DNA of 64,000 nt from Flavimarina sp. Hel_I_48 (GTDB lineage: Bacteria > Bacteroidota > Bacteroidia > Flavobacteriales > Flavobacteriaceae), in the NCBI RefSeq assembly GCF_000733945.1, contig NZ_JPOL01000002.1, positions 754,001 to 818,000 on the forward strand, written 5' to 3'. A program made the translations under genes and the position numbers. The notes below the pieces were generated by a model. The model was not told where the DNA came from. It was given only the letters and a program-made list of their open reading frames with translations, and did no database searches. Below, piece after piece: positions 6,993 to 17,054 of the stretch. How positions within the stretch are numbered: position 1 is the first letter of the stretch; every line of letters begins with the position of its first letter.

Positions 6993-8762
6993 TCAAACCG
7001 CTTCTTCCTGCATGAACTGCACTTCGTATAGGTTTCGGTAAAAACCATCCTCTTTCTTGAGGAGTTCTTTATGGGTTCCCATCTCTACGATCAGTCCTTT
7101 GTCCATGACAATGATCTTATCAGCTTTTTTGATCGTTGCCAGTCGGTGAGCAATGACAATACTGGTACGGCCTTTTGTGATTTTATCAATGGCATTCTGT
7201 ATAAGTTGCTCGCTATTGGAATCTACGGAAGAAGTAGCCTCGTCAAGCACCAGGATACTGGGATTGCTCACATACGCCCTGAGAAAGGCAATAAGTTGTC
7301 GCTGCCCACTGGAAAGCATCGCACCACGTTCTTTTACATTGTAGTGATAGCCGTTAGGGAGCGATTTTATAAAATGGTCCACCCCTATAGCTTCTGCCGC
7401 GGCCGCTACCTCTGCTTCAGAAATATCAGGATTATTGAGTGTGATATTGTTTAAAATGGAATCTGCAAATAGGAAAACATCCTGTAAAACGACTGCGATC
7501 TCCTTACGTAGCGAACTGATTTTAATGTCTTTTACATCAATGCCGTCTACGCGGATAGTACCGCTGTCTATCTCATAAAACCTGCCCAGGAGATTTATAA
7601 TAGTGCTTTTTCCTGCGCCCGTGGCTCCTACGATTGCAACCGTTTCCCCCGCCTGAACCTCCAGATCAATACCGCGCAGGATTTCTTCCCCTTCAATATA
7701 ACTGAAACGGACTTTTTCAAAACGTATCGCCCCTTCAAGGGCAGAAAGCTCTTTGGTACCCTTATCTTCAATTTTGGAATCGGTATCCAGAATACCAAAA
7801 ACCCTGTTGGCCGCTACCATTCCCATCTGCAACGTATTGAATTTATCTGCGATCTGCCTTAGCGGTGTAAAAAGCATTTGGGCAAACTGGATGAAAGCCG
7901 TGACCAGTCCTATGGTGTACACATCACTTTGCACAGCCTTTAAGCCCCCGTACCAAACCAATAAACCTATGGTTATGGAAGTGGCCATTTCTGCTACGGG
8001 GAAGAAAATACTGTTGTACCACACCGTCTTGTTCCACGCTTTCATGTGCTTTTTGTTGATATCCCCAAATTTCTCGCGCTCTACTTTTTCCCGTGAAAAG
8101 ATCTGTACGATCTTCATACCCGTAACGCGCTCCTGAACAAAGGAATTTAAATTGGCCACCTGGGTTCGAACATCTTCAAAAGCAGATTTCATCGCTCGTT
8201 GAAATATGCGTGTAGCGTACATAATAAATGGAAGTATGGCAAAGACGATAAGCGATAGCTGCCAACTCTTAAATAACATTACCCCAATGATAAAGCCCAT
8301 TTTCAGCAGGTCGCTTATGATCATAAAGAGCCCTTCGCTGAATATACTTGAGATCGTCTCAATATCACTCACCGCGCGCGTGACCAACCTTCCAACCGAA
8401 GATTTGTCATAGTACTGCATTTTAAACTCCAACATATGCCCAAAGAGTTTTACGCGGATATCCTTAACGACTGTTTGCCCCAGCCAGGTTGCAAAATATA
8501 TAAAAAGGAGTTGAAAAAGCGACTCTCCCAGCAATACCGCCAGCATGAGCCATAGATAATAGATCAGGGAATCAAAATCCTTAGGGGTGATACCTTCATC
8601 TATTGCAAGTTCAAGATAGATGGGCCGCAGTACGGCAAAAAGGGATATCAATATTGCGGCCACGGCCACAAAATAGAGCCTTAACCGGTAGGGCTTTGTA
8701 AAGGTCATAAGACGTTTAAAAAGCTTAAAATCAAATGCATTCCCTTTTGAACTCTCTGCCAT
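6993..8762 (-). CDS. ABC exporter half-transporter (MsbA-like)
   Basis: A 589-residue fusion of a six-helix exporter domain (about 20-310) and an ATPase domain. Walker A (G-A-T-G-A-G-K-S-T) is at 379-387, the signature L-S-S-G-Q-R-Q-L at about 488, and Walker B with D-E-A-T-S-S-V-D directly after. It should work as a homodimer or with a paired half-transporter. The start codon overlaps the truA stop by one base (TAATG), so the two genes are translationally coupled. The substrate (lipid, peptide or drug) cannot be read from the sequence. Confidence 0.9.
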   Translation of the reverse strand: MAESSKGNAFDFKLFKRLMTFTKPYRLRLYFVAVAAILISLFAVLRPIYLELAIDEGITPKDFDSLIYYLWLMLAVLLGESLFQLLFIYFATWLGQTVVKDIRVKLFGHMLEFKMQYYDKSSVGRLVTRAVSDIETISSIFSEGLFMIISDLLKMGFIIGVMLFKSWQLSLIVFAILPFIMYATRIFQRAMKSAFEDVRTQVANLNSFVQERVTGMKIVQIFSREKVEREKFGDINKKHMKAWNKTVWYNSIFFPVAEMATSITIGLLVWYGGLKAVQSDVYTIGLVTAFIQFAQMLFTPLRQIADKFNTLQMGMVAANRVFGILDTDSKIEDKGTKELSALEGAIRFEKVRFSYIEGEEILRGIDLEVQAGETVAIVGATGAGKSTIINLLGRFYEIDSGTIRVDGIDVKDIKISSLRKEIAVVLQDVFLFADSILNNITLNNPDISEAEVAAAAEAIGVDHFIKSLPNGYHYNVKERGAMLSSGQRQLIAFLRAYVSNPSILVLDEATSSVDSNSEQLIQNAIDKITKGRTSIVIAHRLATIKKADKIIVMDKGLIVEMGTHKELLKKEDGFYRNLYEVQFMQEEAV

Positions 8763-9508
8763 TACCTAAAAATTGATTGGGGGTATGTTACCTGTGTAAG
8801 ATACAAACCGTGCGCTGGCGCTGAAGGCCCTGCCTGATTTCTATCCTGACTTAAAATTATGGACTGCAACTCCTCAAGAGTCATTTTATCCTGGCCTATT
8901 TCCATAAGCGTGCCTACTATTGCCCGTACCATATTGCGTAAAAAACGATCTGCGGTAATGGTAAAAACAAGCATATTTCCCTGATTTTCCCAAAGCGCAT
9001 GCTGAATATCACAAAAATACGTCTTAACTTCAGTTTTTGAACGGCTGAAACATTTAAAATCCTTGCGGCCCAGCAATAATTTTGCACCTTCGTTCATCAT
9101 TGTATAATCAAGCGGTTGTTCTACGAGGTACGATCTGTTGATCTGAAAAGGATCTTTTGCGGTAGTGATTAGATATTCATAACTCCTTCCCGTGGCGTCA
9201 AATCGCGCATGAGCATCTTCCTGCACTTCATAAATCGCAAGTACCGCAATTTCTTTTGGCAAAAAGCGGTTCAGCCTAAATTGGAGTTGGCTCGTATCAA
9301 TGGATTCCTTCAGGTCAAAATGAGCAAATAACTGTCGTGCATGTACACCGGCATCTGTTCTCCCCGCTCCAGTGAGCGCAATTTCCCTGCGCAATAAGGT
9401 GCTCAAAGCCGTCTCCAGGTTTTCCTGTACGGTTACCGCATTGGGCTGTCGCTGCCAGCCGTGGTAGGGCGTCCCATCGTAGGCGATTTCAATAAAATAA
9501 CGCAACAT
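8762..9508 (-). CDS. truA: tRNA pseudouridine38-40 synthase
   Basis: A 248-residue TruA that converts U38-U40 of the tRNA anticodon arm to pseudouridine. The catalytic Asp is D52 in G-A-G-R-T-D-A-G-V-H-A. The N-terminal I-A-Y-D-G-T-P-Y-H-G-W-Q-R-Q-P block and the C-terminal F-L-R-N-M-V-R motif are both present. It is the first gene of a two-gene unit with the ABC exporter and has its own TACCTTTG promoter element. Confidence 0.96.
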   Translation of the reverse strand: MLRYFIEIAYDGTPYHGWQRQPNAVTVQENLETALSTLLRREIALTGAGRTDAGVHARQLFAHFDLKESIDTSQLQFRLNRFLPKEIAVLAIYEVQEDAHARFDATGRSYEYLITTAKDPFQINRSYLVEQPLDYTMMNEGAKLLLGRKDFKCFSRSKTEVKTYFCDIQHALWENQGNMLVFTITADRFLRNMVRAIVGTLMEIGQDKMTLEELQSIILSQDRNQAGPSAPAHGLYLTQVTYPQSIFR

Positions 9509-9532
9509 GTACCCCGTTTGTAATTAAGTGCG

Positions 9533-9540
9533 CAAAGGTA
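9533..9540 (-). promoter_or_regulatory. -7 promoter element of truA
   Basis: TACCTTTG on the minus strand matches TAnnTTTG and lies 25 bp upstream of the truA ATG. Confidence 0.5.
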
Positions 9541-9610
9541 CATCTTTGCACAGAAATAGCGGTAATTTCCCATGGTTTAGGGAGATTATGCGCATGCTTA
9601 TAGAATGTAT

Positions 9611-10102
9611 ATGAAAAAAATACTTTTGCTCAGCGATACCCACAGCTATATAGATGAGCACATTTTAAAACACGCAGCGTGGGCAGATGAAGTATGGCAT
9701 GCCGGCGATGTGGGTTCCCTTGATGTTACAGATGCTTTAAAAAAAATAGCCCCACTCCGCGCCGTTTATGGAAATATAGACGCCACCGAAATACGTAGTG
9801 AATTCCCACTCAACAACCGCTTTTTCTGCGAAGACGTTGACGTATGGATCACACACATAGGTGGTTATCCCGGGCGGTACTCACCTGCAGTGCGTGAAGA
9901 AATAAACACCAACCCACCAAAATTATTTATCTGTGGGCATTCCCATATCTTAAAAGTAATGCCAGACAAAAAAAGAAAGCTGTTGCACATGAACCCGGGC
10001 GCCATAGGCAAACATGGCTTTCACAAAGTGAGAACCATGCTGCGCTTTACCATTGACGGAAGTAAAATTGACAACCTGGAGATTATTGAAGTAAAACGGT
10101 GA
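9611..10102 (+). CDS. YfcE/MJ0936-type metallophosphoesterase
   Basis: A 163-residue calcineurin-like phosphoesterase with all metal motifs in order: D-T-H near residue 8, H-A-G-D-V, G-N-I-D, G-H-S-H and N-P-G-A-I-G. Proteins of this size are cytoplasmic Mn-dependent phosphodiesterases whose natural substrate is usually unknown. The start at 9611 (M-K-K-I-L-L-L-S-D-T-H) fits the family better than the ATG six bases earlier. It diverges from truA. Confidence 0.9.
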   Translation: MKKILLLSDTHSYIDEHILKHAAWADEVWHAGDVGSLDVTDALKKIAPLRAVYGNIDATEIRSEFPLNNRFFCEDVDVWITHIGGYPGRYSPAVREEINTNPPKLFICGHSHILKVMPDKKRKLLHMNPGAIGKHGFHKVRTMLRFTIDGSKIDNLEIIEVKR

Positions 10103-10422
10103 TTATTGGGAAGTAAAAATTGTATTAAGTAAAATGTATATCGAATCGTTGAATAACAAGATTAATTTTTCGGAAGAAAACCGCTTCAGCCATGTCTGTT
10201 CATTCTCAAAAAATCTCCATATTTAAATTCGAAAATAGGCAAAAAGAATAGTCCTTAGCTATTAGAATATAATAAAGAAGGTATTGCACATCTTTTTACA
10301 TTTCAGACTTCATTCCTTCCCTACATAAACCTACAAGGAGGTTTCCTTACGTCTACGACACCTTGCAGATTAAAATTTCTAGTTTGCCTATTGACTTTTC
10401 ATTTACCACATCACCTCATATC
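10103..10422 (+). other. Gene-free gap between phosphoesterase and alaS
   Basis: These 320 bp between two converging genes show no convincing ORF, tRNA or strong hairpin. A weak stem (AAACCT with AGGTTT) at about 10328-10345 is too short to call a terminator. Confidence 0.5.
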
Positions 10423-13047
10423 TTAAGAAACATATGTTTCCACCTCCTGCAATACCTGTGGAATCCCATCAGGATTTTTACCGCCGGCCGTTGCAAAAAA
10501 CGGTTGTCCGCCGCCACCTCCCTGAATGTATTTCCCCAGTTCGCGCACGATGGATCCCGCATTCAGGTTTTTGGCTTTGGCCAAATCTTTATCAATATAA
10601 CAGCTCAGCAAAGCTTTACCTTCATAACGGGAAGCCAATAGCACAAAAAGATTCTCGACCTCATTGCCTATTTGATAGGCCAGGTCTTTCATACCGTTCG
10701 CATCCAGGTCTATTTCCTGGGCTAAAAAGTTGATTTTTATGCCAGAAGCATCGGTTTTTGACTCTATTTTGGTCAAAAGTTCCTTTTTCAGGTTACCTGA
10801 TTTTTCCTGTAGCAAACTTTCCATTTGCTTCTTGAGGGCGTTGTTTTCCTCTTGTAAATTATTTATCGCTTTTACCGGTTCTTGTGCGTTATTGAGAAGT
10901 GCGCTGATCTGTGCCAACTGCATATCCTGCTCGGCAAAATAGTGCATCACCGCATCACCCGTAATAGCCTCGATACGGCGTATGCCGGAAGCTACCGCAC
11001 TTTCTGAAGTGATTTTAAAGTGCCAGATATCAGCTGTATTGTTTACGTGCGTACCGCCACAAAGTTCCATGGATTTTCCAAAACGTATCGTACGCACCGC
11101 ATCCCCGTATTTTTCACCAAACAATGCGATCGCACCTTCTCCTAACGCCTGTTCATAAGGAATAGCGCGCTGCTCTTCAAGCGCAAGTTGCTCCTGAATA
11201 CGCGCATTGACAAAATGCTCTACTGCTACAATTTCTTCCTGCGTAAGTTTTGCAAAATGTGAAAAGTCAAAACGAAGGTACCCACTGTGTACCATAGAAC
11301 CTTTCTGTTCTACGTGTTTCCCTAAAATAGCACGCAGTGCCTGATGTAGCAAATGCGTGGCAGAATGGTTTGAGGCACTGCGCTTGCGCTGCTTTGCATC
11401 TACCACAGCCTTAAATGTACCTTCCACATCTTTAGGCAGGTTTTCGGTGAAATGTACGATCAGGTTATTTTCTTTTTTGGTATCCGTAATGTAGATCACA
11501 TCCCCGTTATCGGCCTCCAGATAGCCTTTGTCGCCCACCTGGCCACCACCTTCAGGATAGAAAGGGGTAATGCTGAAAACCAACTGGTAATGTTCGCCCA
11601 GTTTTTTACTGGTCACTTGCCGGTAGCGGGTAATTCGAGTAGGACTTTCAAGTGTATCATAGCCTACAAAGGACTCTTCATTTAGGCTAACATAAATCCA
11701 GTCGCCCGTTTCCACTTTTGTGGCAGCGCGGGAGCGTTCTTTTTGCTTTTGCAGTTCGGTTTGAAAGCCCTGCTCATCAAGCGCATATCCTCTTTCGCTC
11801 AGGATCAGTGCGGTTAGATCTATGGGAAAACCATAGGTATCGTACAGTTCAAAAGCTTTGCCACCGGAAACTTCTTTGTCTTCCGCTTCAGCGATTATCG
11901 TATCCAGCAAAACCAGTCCCTGATCTAAGGTACGCAAGAAACTTTGCTCTTCTTCCCTGATCACGTTATAGATTAAATTTTGCTGTTTTTTAAGTTCTGG
12001 AAAAGCCTGGCCCATCTCATCGCTCAGCACCTGTACCAACTTATAAATAAAAGGTTCTTTTATGCTTAAAAAGGTAAAGCCATACCGAATCGCCCTGCGC
12101 AAAATCCGACGTATCACATAACCGGCGCCGGTATTGCTGGGCAGCTGGCCATCTGCAATAGAAAACGCCACGGCGCGCACATGGTCTGCAATTACCCTTA
12201 TGGCTATGTCCTGATCTTTATTTTGGCCGTATTTTGTATTGGTAATGGTTTCAATTTCCCTGATAATTGGGGTAAAAACATCCGTATCATAATTGGATTT
12301 TTTGTCCTGTAGGAGCATACACAAACGCTCAAAACCCATTCCCGTATCTACGTGTTTTGCGGGAAGATTTTCCAGTGAACCATCAGCTTTGCGGTTGTAC
12401 TGTACAAAAACAAGATTCCAGATTTCAACAACCTGGGGATGGTCTGCATTTACGAGTTGGGCACCGGGTATTTCCGCTTTTTCGGCCTCAGAACGCAAAT
12501 CCACATGAATTTCTGAACAAGGTCCACAAGGGCCCTGATCGCCCATTTCCCAGAAATTATCCTTTTTATTACCGTTGAGGATTCGGTTTTCTGGCAGGTG
12601 TTTTTTCCAAAGGTCAAAAGCTTCGGTATCGCGTTCCAGTTTTTCACTGCTGTCGCCCTCAAAAATGGTTACGTACAATTTTGATTTGTCAACCTTATAG
12701 ACTTCGGTAAGCAGTTCCCACGCCCAGTCGATCGCTTCGGTCTTAAAATAATCACCAAAACTCCAGTTCCCAAGCATTTCAAACATGGTATGGTGGTAGG
12801 TATCCTTTCCCACTTCTTCCAGGTCGTTGTGTTTTCCGCTAACGCGCAGGCATTTTTGGGTATCGGTGACGCGGTTGTTCTTTGGTGTGCCGTTACCTAG
12901 AAAAAATTCCTTAAATTGGTTCATTCCTGCATTGGTAAACATCAGGGTAGGATCGTTCTTGATCACCATGGGCGCTGATGGAACAATGGCGTGATTTTTG
13001 GAGTTGAAAAATTGAAGGAACGTCTCGCGTATTTTTTGGGATTTCAT
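10423..13047 (-). CDS. alaS: Alanyl-tRNA synthetase
   Basis: An 874-residue class II synthetase of normal length. The N-terminal catalytic domain carries [10 protein letters not shown]. The editing domain has the zinc motifs H-S-A-T-H-L-L-H (about residue 560) and C-G-G-T-H-V (about 663). The C-terminal domain ends with the glycine-rich G-G-G-G-G-Q segment near K-Y-I-Q. It charges tRNA-Ala and clears Ser- and Gly-tRNA-Ala. It diverges from the M23 peptidase gene over a 136-bp gap. Confidence 0.98.
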   Translation of the reverse strand: MKSQKIRETFLQFFNSKNHAIVPSAPMVIKNDPTLMFTNAGMNQFKEFFLGNGTPKNNRVTDTQKCLRVSGKHNDLEEVGKDTYHHTMFEMLGNWSFGDYFKTEAIDWAWELLTEVYKVDKSKLYVTIFEGDSSEKLERDTEAFDLWKKHLPENRILNGNKKDNFWEMGDQGPCGPCSEIHVDLRSEAEKAEIPGAQLVNADHPQVVEIWNLVFVQYNRKADGSLENLPAKHVDTGMGFERLCMLLQDKKSNYDTDVFTPIIREIETITNTKYGQNKDQDIAIRVIADHVRAVAFSIADGQLPSNTGAGYVIRRILRRAIRYGFTFLSIKEPFIYKLVQVLSDEMGQAFPELKKQQNLIYNVIREEEQSFLRTLDQGLVLLDTIIAEAEDKEVSGGKAFELYDTYGFPIDLTALILSERGYALDEQGFQTELQKQKERSRAATKVETGDWIYVSLNEESFVGYDTLESPTRITRYRQVTSKKLGEHYQLVFSITPFYPEGGGQVGDKGYLEADNGDVIYITDTKKENNLIVHFTENLPKDVEGTFKAVVDAKQRKRSASNHSATHLLHQALRAILGKHVEQKGSMVHSGYLRFDFSHFAKLTQEEIVAVEHFVNARIQEQLALEEQRAIPYEQALGEGAIALFGEKYGDAVRTIRFGKSMELCGGTHVNNTADIWHFKITSESAVASGIRRIEAITGDAVMHYFAEQDMQLAQISALLNNAQEPVKAINNLQEENNALKKQMESLLQEKSGNLKKELLTKIESKTDASGIKINFLAQEIDLDANGMKDLAYQIGNEVENLFVLLASRYEGKALLSCYIDKDLAKAKNLNAGSIVRELGKYIQGGGGGQPFFATAGGKNPDGIPQVLQEVETYVS

Positions 13048-13089
13048 GTGTGTTTTTTAAACAATTGGGGTCTATTTCCGTGACCTTAA

Positions 13090-13118
13090 TTGGTATTCTA
13101 AAGTATTTTTTATATTTG
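13090..13118 (+). promoter_or_regulatory. Promoter of the M23 peptidase gene
   Basis: A TTG (13090-13092) and a TATATTTG -7 element (13111-13118), 18 bp apart, fit a Bacteroidota promoter and place the transcription start about 60 bp before the ATG at 13184. Confidence 0.55.
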
Positions 13119-13183
13119 CAGGCTGCCTCATAATACCAGCCGGCGCCGTACAAAACTTAAACAAAAATAGCATAATTTAAACA

Positions 13184-14161
13184 ATGGCTAAGGTTAAATA
13201 TTATTATGACGAGGAGACCCTCTCCTATAAAAAGATTGGAAATCGAAAACGTAAAAAGTTTGGCATTACCGTTCTTTTTATTGTAGGTGCTTTTCTGGCG
13301 GGTTTTATCCTGCTGGTCGTCTACTTAAATATTCCCTATCTGGTCACACCGCGGGAAAAAGCGCTCCAAAGGGAACTTCAGAATACCAAAATTCAATATG
13401 ACGTGCTTGATAAGAAAATGGATCAGGTAGAGACCGTACTTGCTGATATTGAAGACAGGGACAACAACATTTACCGGGTATATTTTGAAGCGAACCCCAT
13501 ACCACAGGCACAGCGCAAAGCAGGTTTTGGCGGGGTGAACCGCTATAAAGACCTTGAAGGATATGACAATTCAGAAATGATCGTAGAAAGCAACAGGCGC
13601 CTGGATATCCTTACCAAAGAACTGGTGGTACAAAGCAAATCGCTTGACGAGATCGCCTTACTGGCCACGGAGAAAGAAAAATTACTGGTGGCCATACCTG
13701 CCATTCAGCCCGTGGCGAACAAAGACCTTAAGCGTGTAGCCTCCGGTTACGGACTACGTACAGACCCGTTCACGAAAGAGCGAAAAATGCACTGGGGGAT
13801 GGATTTCAGCGCACCGCGCGGAACGCCTATTTATGCCACGGGCAATGGTACCGTGACCCGGGCAGATGACAATTCTTCCGGTTACGGAAATCACGTGCGC
13901 ATTGATCATGGCTATGGCTATACAAGCCTTTATGGGCACATGTACAAATTTAACGTGCGGCGGGGTCAAAAAGTGAACCGTGGCGACCTTATAGGTTTTG
14001 TGGGCAGTACCGGCCGCTCTGAAGGACCACACGTTCATTATGAAATTTATAAAGATGGCGAGCGCATCAACCCTATCAATTTTTACTACGGTAATTTAAC
14101 ACCAGAAGAGTTCAACGTGATCCTTAAACGTGCTCAGATGGAAAATCAATCCCTGGATTAA
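13184..14161 (+). CDS. M23 peptidase (LytM domain), membrane anchored
   Basis: A 325-residue protein with a cytoplasmic basic tail, one transmembrane helix (about 29-52), a coiled-coil stretch (about 63-90) and a C-terminal LytM/M23 domain. Zinc ligands are visible in H-W-G-M-D (about 203-207) and H-V-H-Y-E (about 282-286). It is probably a periplasmic cell-wall endopeptidase, or an EnvC-like activator, acting in septation or peptidoglycan growth. Its stop overlaps the next ATG (TAATG), linking it to the MerR regulator, an arrangement common in Flavobacteriia as far as I recall. Confidence 0.92.
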   Translation: MAKVKYYYDEETLSYKKIGNRKRKKFGITVLFIVGAFLAGFILLVVYLNIPYLVTPREKALQRELQNTKIQYDVLDKKMDQVETVLADIEDRDNNIYRVYFEANPIPQAQRKAGFGGVNRYKDLEGYDNSEMIVESNRRLDILTKELVVQSKSLDEIALLATEKEKLLVAIPAIQPVANKDLKRVASGYGLRTDPFTKERKMHWGMDFSAPRGTPIYATGNGTVTRADDNSSGYGNHVRIDHGYGYTSLYGHMYKFNVRRGQKVNRGDLIGFVGSTGRSEGPHVHYEIYKDGERINPINFYYGNLTPEEFNVILKRAQMENQSLD

Positions 14162-14490
14162 TGCACGTAGAACTTCCTGAAAAATTATATTACAGTATCG
14201 GCGAGGTTGCCGAAGCCTTTGCGGTAAATACTTCCCTGATTCGATTTTGGGAAAAAGAGTTTGATGTGCTCAAACCTAAAAAAAACGCCAAGGGAAACAG
14301 GAAATTCACCCCAGAAGATGTTAAAAACCTCGAACTCATTTTCCATCTGGTAAAAGAACGCGGCTTTACCCTGGAAGGAGCAAAAACCCACCTAAAGGAA
14401 AGTAAAAAGGAAACGCTCACCAAGTTTGATATGATACGTAAGCTGGAAAATATAAAAGCCCAACTCGTAGCATTAAAAGAGAGTTTGTGA
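14161..14490 (+). CDS. MerR-family transcriptional regulator
   Basis: A 109-residue protein with a MerR winged helix (Y-Y-S-I-G-E-V-A-E-A-F at about residue 10, then I-R-F-W-E-K-E-F) followed by a short helical tail. It lacks a separate effector-binding domain and the cysteines of metal sensors. It is translationally coupled to the M23 peptidase gene by a TAATG overlap, so the two are co-expressed. Target and ligand are unknown. Confidence 0.9.
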   Translation: MHVELPEKLYYSIGEVAEAFAVNTSLIRFWEKEFDVLKPKKNAKGNRKFTPEDVKNLELIFHLVKERGFTLEGAKTHLKESKKETLTKFDMIRKLENIKAQLVALKESL

Positions 14491-14525
14491 ATTTTATGCT
14501 AGACTTAGGATCGCTTTGCTATGAG

Positions 14526-14755
14526 ACATAGGACAAATGACCATATTTTTTAAAATGCATGAAGCAGACTGTTTTGAATGCTAAATTTTAAATTTTGAAT
14601 GGTTTGATATTCGTGGTGTGACGGGAGGTATCTGCTGAAAATTTAAGACGGTTGCGTTTGGGACTTAGGACAAATGAGTGCATTTTGTGAAATGTAAAAT
14701 GTAGACTGTTTTGAATACTAAATCTTATATTCTGATCTGAATGGCCTAATATTCC
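14526..14755 (+). repeat. Two imperfect direct repeats of about 90 bp
   Basis: Copy A (about 14526-14614) and copy B (about 14663-14755) share the order AGGACAAATGA, a TTTTGTGAAAATG-like block, GACTGTTTTGAAT, CTAAAT and GAATGG, offset by 137 bp. They fill most of the 569-bp gene-free stretch after the MerR gene. No ORF with protein-like composition covers them. They look like decayed duplicates of an intergenic element. Confidence 0.6.
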
Positions 14756-14836
14756 TAGAATGATCACAAACAATAAACGCAAAACAGCTTTCACCTGTTA
14801 ACTTAAGACCAACTGTTTTCAAAGAAAACTAAAAAG

Positions 14837-14890
14837 CTCCCCTCCTTTTTTAAAGGAGGGGAAAAACCGCCAGCGGTTTGGGGTGGTTAG
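14837..14890. repeat. Intergenic double-hairpin repeat
   Basis: CCCCTCCTTT pairs with AAAGGAGGGG, followed by a second small stem AACCGC/GCGGTT and a GGGGTGGTT tail. It has no long T-run after the stem. I read it as one of the short palindromic repeats scattered between flavobacterial genes rather than a simple terminator. Confidence 0.6.
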
Positions 14891-15006
14891 ACACGCTTTT
14901 TGTTCAAAAAAAAACCTGTTCCTTGATAATTTTATTAGTTTTCAAATCAACAATTCCCTTGATTCAACCAATTTCCACAAGCCTCAATAATTTCATTCCA
15001 AAACTG

Positions 15007-15014
15007 TAACTTTG
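15007..15014 (+). promoter_or_regulatory. -7 promoter element of the lemA operon
   Basis: TAACTTTG matches TAnnTTTG and lies 45 bp before the lemA ATG. Confidence 0.5.
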
Positions 15015-15059
15015 TCAATCAATAAATGACCTATAAAGCACAAAAAACACGCTAAACCA

Positions 15060-15665
15060 ATGAAAAAATCACTTATACCCATACTCGTAATCGTAGGAAT
15101 TCTTGTTGTCCTCGGTTTTTGGATCGCCGGAATGAACAACACAATGGTAGAACTTGACCAGAGCGCCACCAGCCAGTGGGCCAATGTGGAAAGCTCATAC
15201 CAGCGCCGTTCTGACCTGATCCCCAACATTGTGAGCACCGCAAAAGGCTATGCCCAGTTTGAGCAAGAAACCCTTACCCAGGTGATCGAAGCACGTGCAA
15301 AAGCGACTTCCGTACAGGTAGATCCCACAAATATTTCACCAGAACAACTGGCCGAGTTTCAGCAGGCACAAAGCGGGGTTTCCTCTGCCCTTTCCAGATT
15401 GATGGTTACCGTAGAGCGTTATCCGGAACTTAAGGCCAATGAAAATTTCAAGGAACTCATCAATGAACTGGAACGTACCGAAAACCGTATCAATGTGGAG
15501 CGTAACCGCTTTAATGGCGAGGTACAATCCTACAATACGTATATCAAAAAATTCCCAAACACCGTTGCGGCAGGATTTTTAGGCTTTGACGACAAGGGTT
15601 ACTTTAAGGCTGATGAAGGCGCAAGTTCTGCCCCTAAAGTTGATTTTGGAACGAGCAACAGCTAA
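15060..15665 (+). CDS. lemA: LemA family protein
   Basis: A 201-residue protein with an N-terminal transmembrane helix (about 5-25) and the long helical LemA domain, including the hallmarks Q-R-R-S-D-L-I-P-N and E-N-R-I-N-V-E-R-N-R-F-N. LemA proteins are inner-membrane proteins of unknown function, often encoded with TPM-domain proteins as here. The next gene starts 5 bp after its stop, and the three form one operon. Confidence 0.95.
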   Translation: MKKSLIPILVIVGILVVLGFWIAGMNNTMVELDQSATSQWANVESSYQRRSDLIPNIVSTAKGYAQFEQETLTQVIEARAKATSVQVDPTNISPEQLAEFQQAQSGVSSALSRLMVTVERYPELKANENFKELINELERTENRINVERNRFNGEVQSYNTYIKKFPNTVAAGFLGFDDKGYFKADEGASSAPKVDFGTSNS

Positions 15666-15670
15666 ATCTT

Positions 15671-16111
15671 ATGGAAGCCACTGTAGAGGACTTTTTGACT
15701 AAAAATGAAGAAGAAGCGGTAGTGGAAGCCATCCGCCAGGCAGAATTGCGTACTTCCGGCGAAATACGCGTGCACCTGGAACGTAAGTTTAAAGGGGATG
15801 CGTTCAAACGTGCCAAAGTCCTTTTCCAAGAACTCAAAATGGACAATACCAAGGCCGAAAATGGCGTTCTCTTTTATGTGGCCATTGAAGATCGCAAGTT
15901 CGCCATTTGTGGTGACCGTGGCATCAACGAGAAAGTCCCGGCCAACTTCTGGGAATCTACTAAAGAATTAATGCAATCGCATTTTAAACAAGGCAAGTTC
16001 AAACAAGGTCTAATTGATGGGATTACAAGTGCAGGCGAGCAGCTACGCACTTTTTTCCCATGGAATACTGATGATAAAAATGAACTTTCCGACGAAATAT
16101 CCGTTTCTTGA
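15671..16111 (+). CDS. TPM-domain protein, cytoplasmic
   Basis: A 146-residue TPM domain (T-S-G-E-I-R-V-H-L-E near residue 28, then G-V-L-F-Y-V-A and G-D-R-G-I-N-E-K-V). It has no signal peptide or membrane segment, unlike the next protein, so it may work on the cytoplasmic side. TPM domains of this group are known from photosystem II repair and from the YgcG family; the biochemical role in bacteria is unsettled. It overlaps the next gene by 4 bp. Confidence 0.88.
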   Translation: MEATVEDFLTKNEEEAVVEAIRQAELRTSGEIRVHLERKFKGDAFKRAKVLFQELKMDNTKAENGVLFYVAIEDRKFAICGDRGINEKVPANFWESTKELMQSHFKQGKFKQGLIDGITSAGEQLRTFFPWNTDDKNELSDEISVS

Positions 16112-16917
16112 AACACCTAAAAAACCCCTCTTTTAAGCTGATTTTTGCCCTTTTCCTGACATTTTTTGTCAGTATCAGCGTAAATGCGCAGTTTGAAATA
16201 CCCGCTAAACCAGAGCTACAGACCAGCGTATACGATTATACCGGCCTGCTAAATGCTTCTGAGAAAGCGAACCTGGAAACCAAATTAGTTAAATACAGCG
16301 ACACCACCTCAACGCAGATGGTTGTTGCGGTTATCAGCTCCACAAATGGTGAGGATATCAGTATGCTAGGTGCAAAATGGGGACAACAATGGGGCATTGG
16401 TCAGGCAAAAGAAGACAATGGGATCTTAATATTACTTGCCAAGGATGATCGTATGGTAGATATCAATACCGGATATGGTATTGAAACCGTGATCACAGAC
16501 CGTATGGCAGAGCAGGTCATTAACCGCATTATGATCCCCGAGTTTAAAAATGGCAACTACTACGCTGGTCTAAACTCCGGTACAGATGCGCTCGCCGAAA
16601 TGTTGCTGGGCACCTACAAAGGCGAACGCAAACAGGAAGCTCCCGGCATACTTAATCTCATCAGACGCTTTGCCCCTTTTATCATTTTTGTAATCATCAT
16701 CATGTTTGTCCTTAACCGGGGCGGCGGTGGCAATGGCCGCAATGGTGGCAGACGCCGTGGCGGCGGCCTGCTTGACGCGATCATCCTGAGCAGCCTGGGC
16801 CGTGGCGGTTTTGGCGGTGGCTCCGGTGGAGGCGGCGGTTTTGGCGGCGGTGGTGGTTTTGGCGGCGGCTTCGGCGGTGGTGGCTTTGGAGGCGGCGGCG
16901 CTTCTGGGGGCTGGTAA
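16108..16917 (+). CDS. YgcG-type TPM-domain protein with Gly-rich tail
   Basis: A 269-residue protein with a signal peptide (V-N-A-Q near residue 28), a TPM domain (about 30-170), one transmembrane helix (about 190-207) and a C-terminal tail made almost wholly of Gly with Phe and Ser. It starts with TTG inside the previous gene's stop (TTGA), which implies translational coupling. The tail makes the DNA at about 16717-16914 unusually GC-rich. It probably acts in the periplasm beside LemA. Confidence 0.9.
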   Translation: MKHLKNPSFKLIFALFLTFFVSISVNAQFEIPAKPELQTSVYDYTGLLNASEKANLETKLVKYSDTTSTQMVVAVISSTNGEDISMLGAKWGQQWGIGQAKEDNGILILLAKDDRMVDINTGYGIETVITDRMAEQVINRIMIPEFKNGNYYAGLNSGTDALAEMLLGTYKGERKQEAPGILNLIRRFAPFIIFVIIIMFVLNRGGGGNGRNGGRRRGGGLLDAIILSSLGRGGFGGGSGGGGGFGGGGGFGGGFGGGGFGGGGASGGW

Positions 16918-16939
16918 ATTAAAACTCACTTATTTTATA

Positions 16940-17014
16940 CGTCATTCTGAACTCATTTTAAGATCGCATAATATCAGCGTACTTTTGAGAACCTGAATCA
17001 AGTTTAGCTTGGCG
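16940..17014. repeat. Intergenic inverted-repeat element, copy 1
   Basis: It starts CGTCATTCTGAAC and ends in the related inverted block AAGTTTAGCTTGGCG. Copies 2 and 3 lie at 17055-17133 and 21649-21762. Confidence 0.6.
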
Positions 17015-17054
17015 CTTCTCTATTCTCTTGTTACTCTCTTATTTTTTTAGTTAT

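Noticed and set aside
14588..14794. 68-codon minus-strand ORF after the MerR gene
   Set aside because: It spans the imperfect direct repeats and has no promoter, neighbour or recognisable family.
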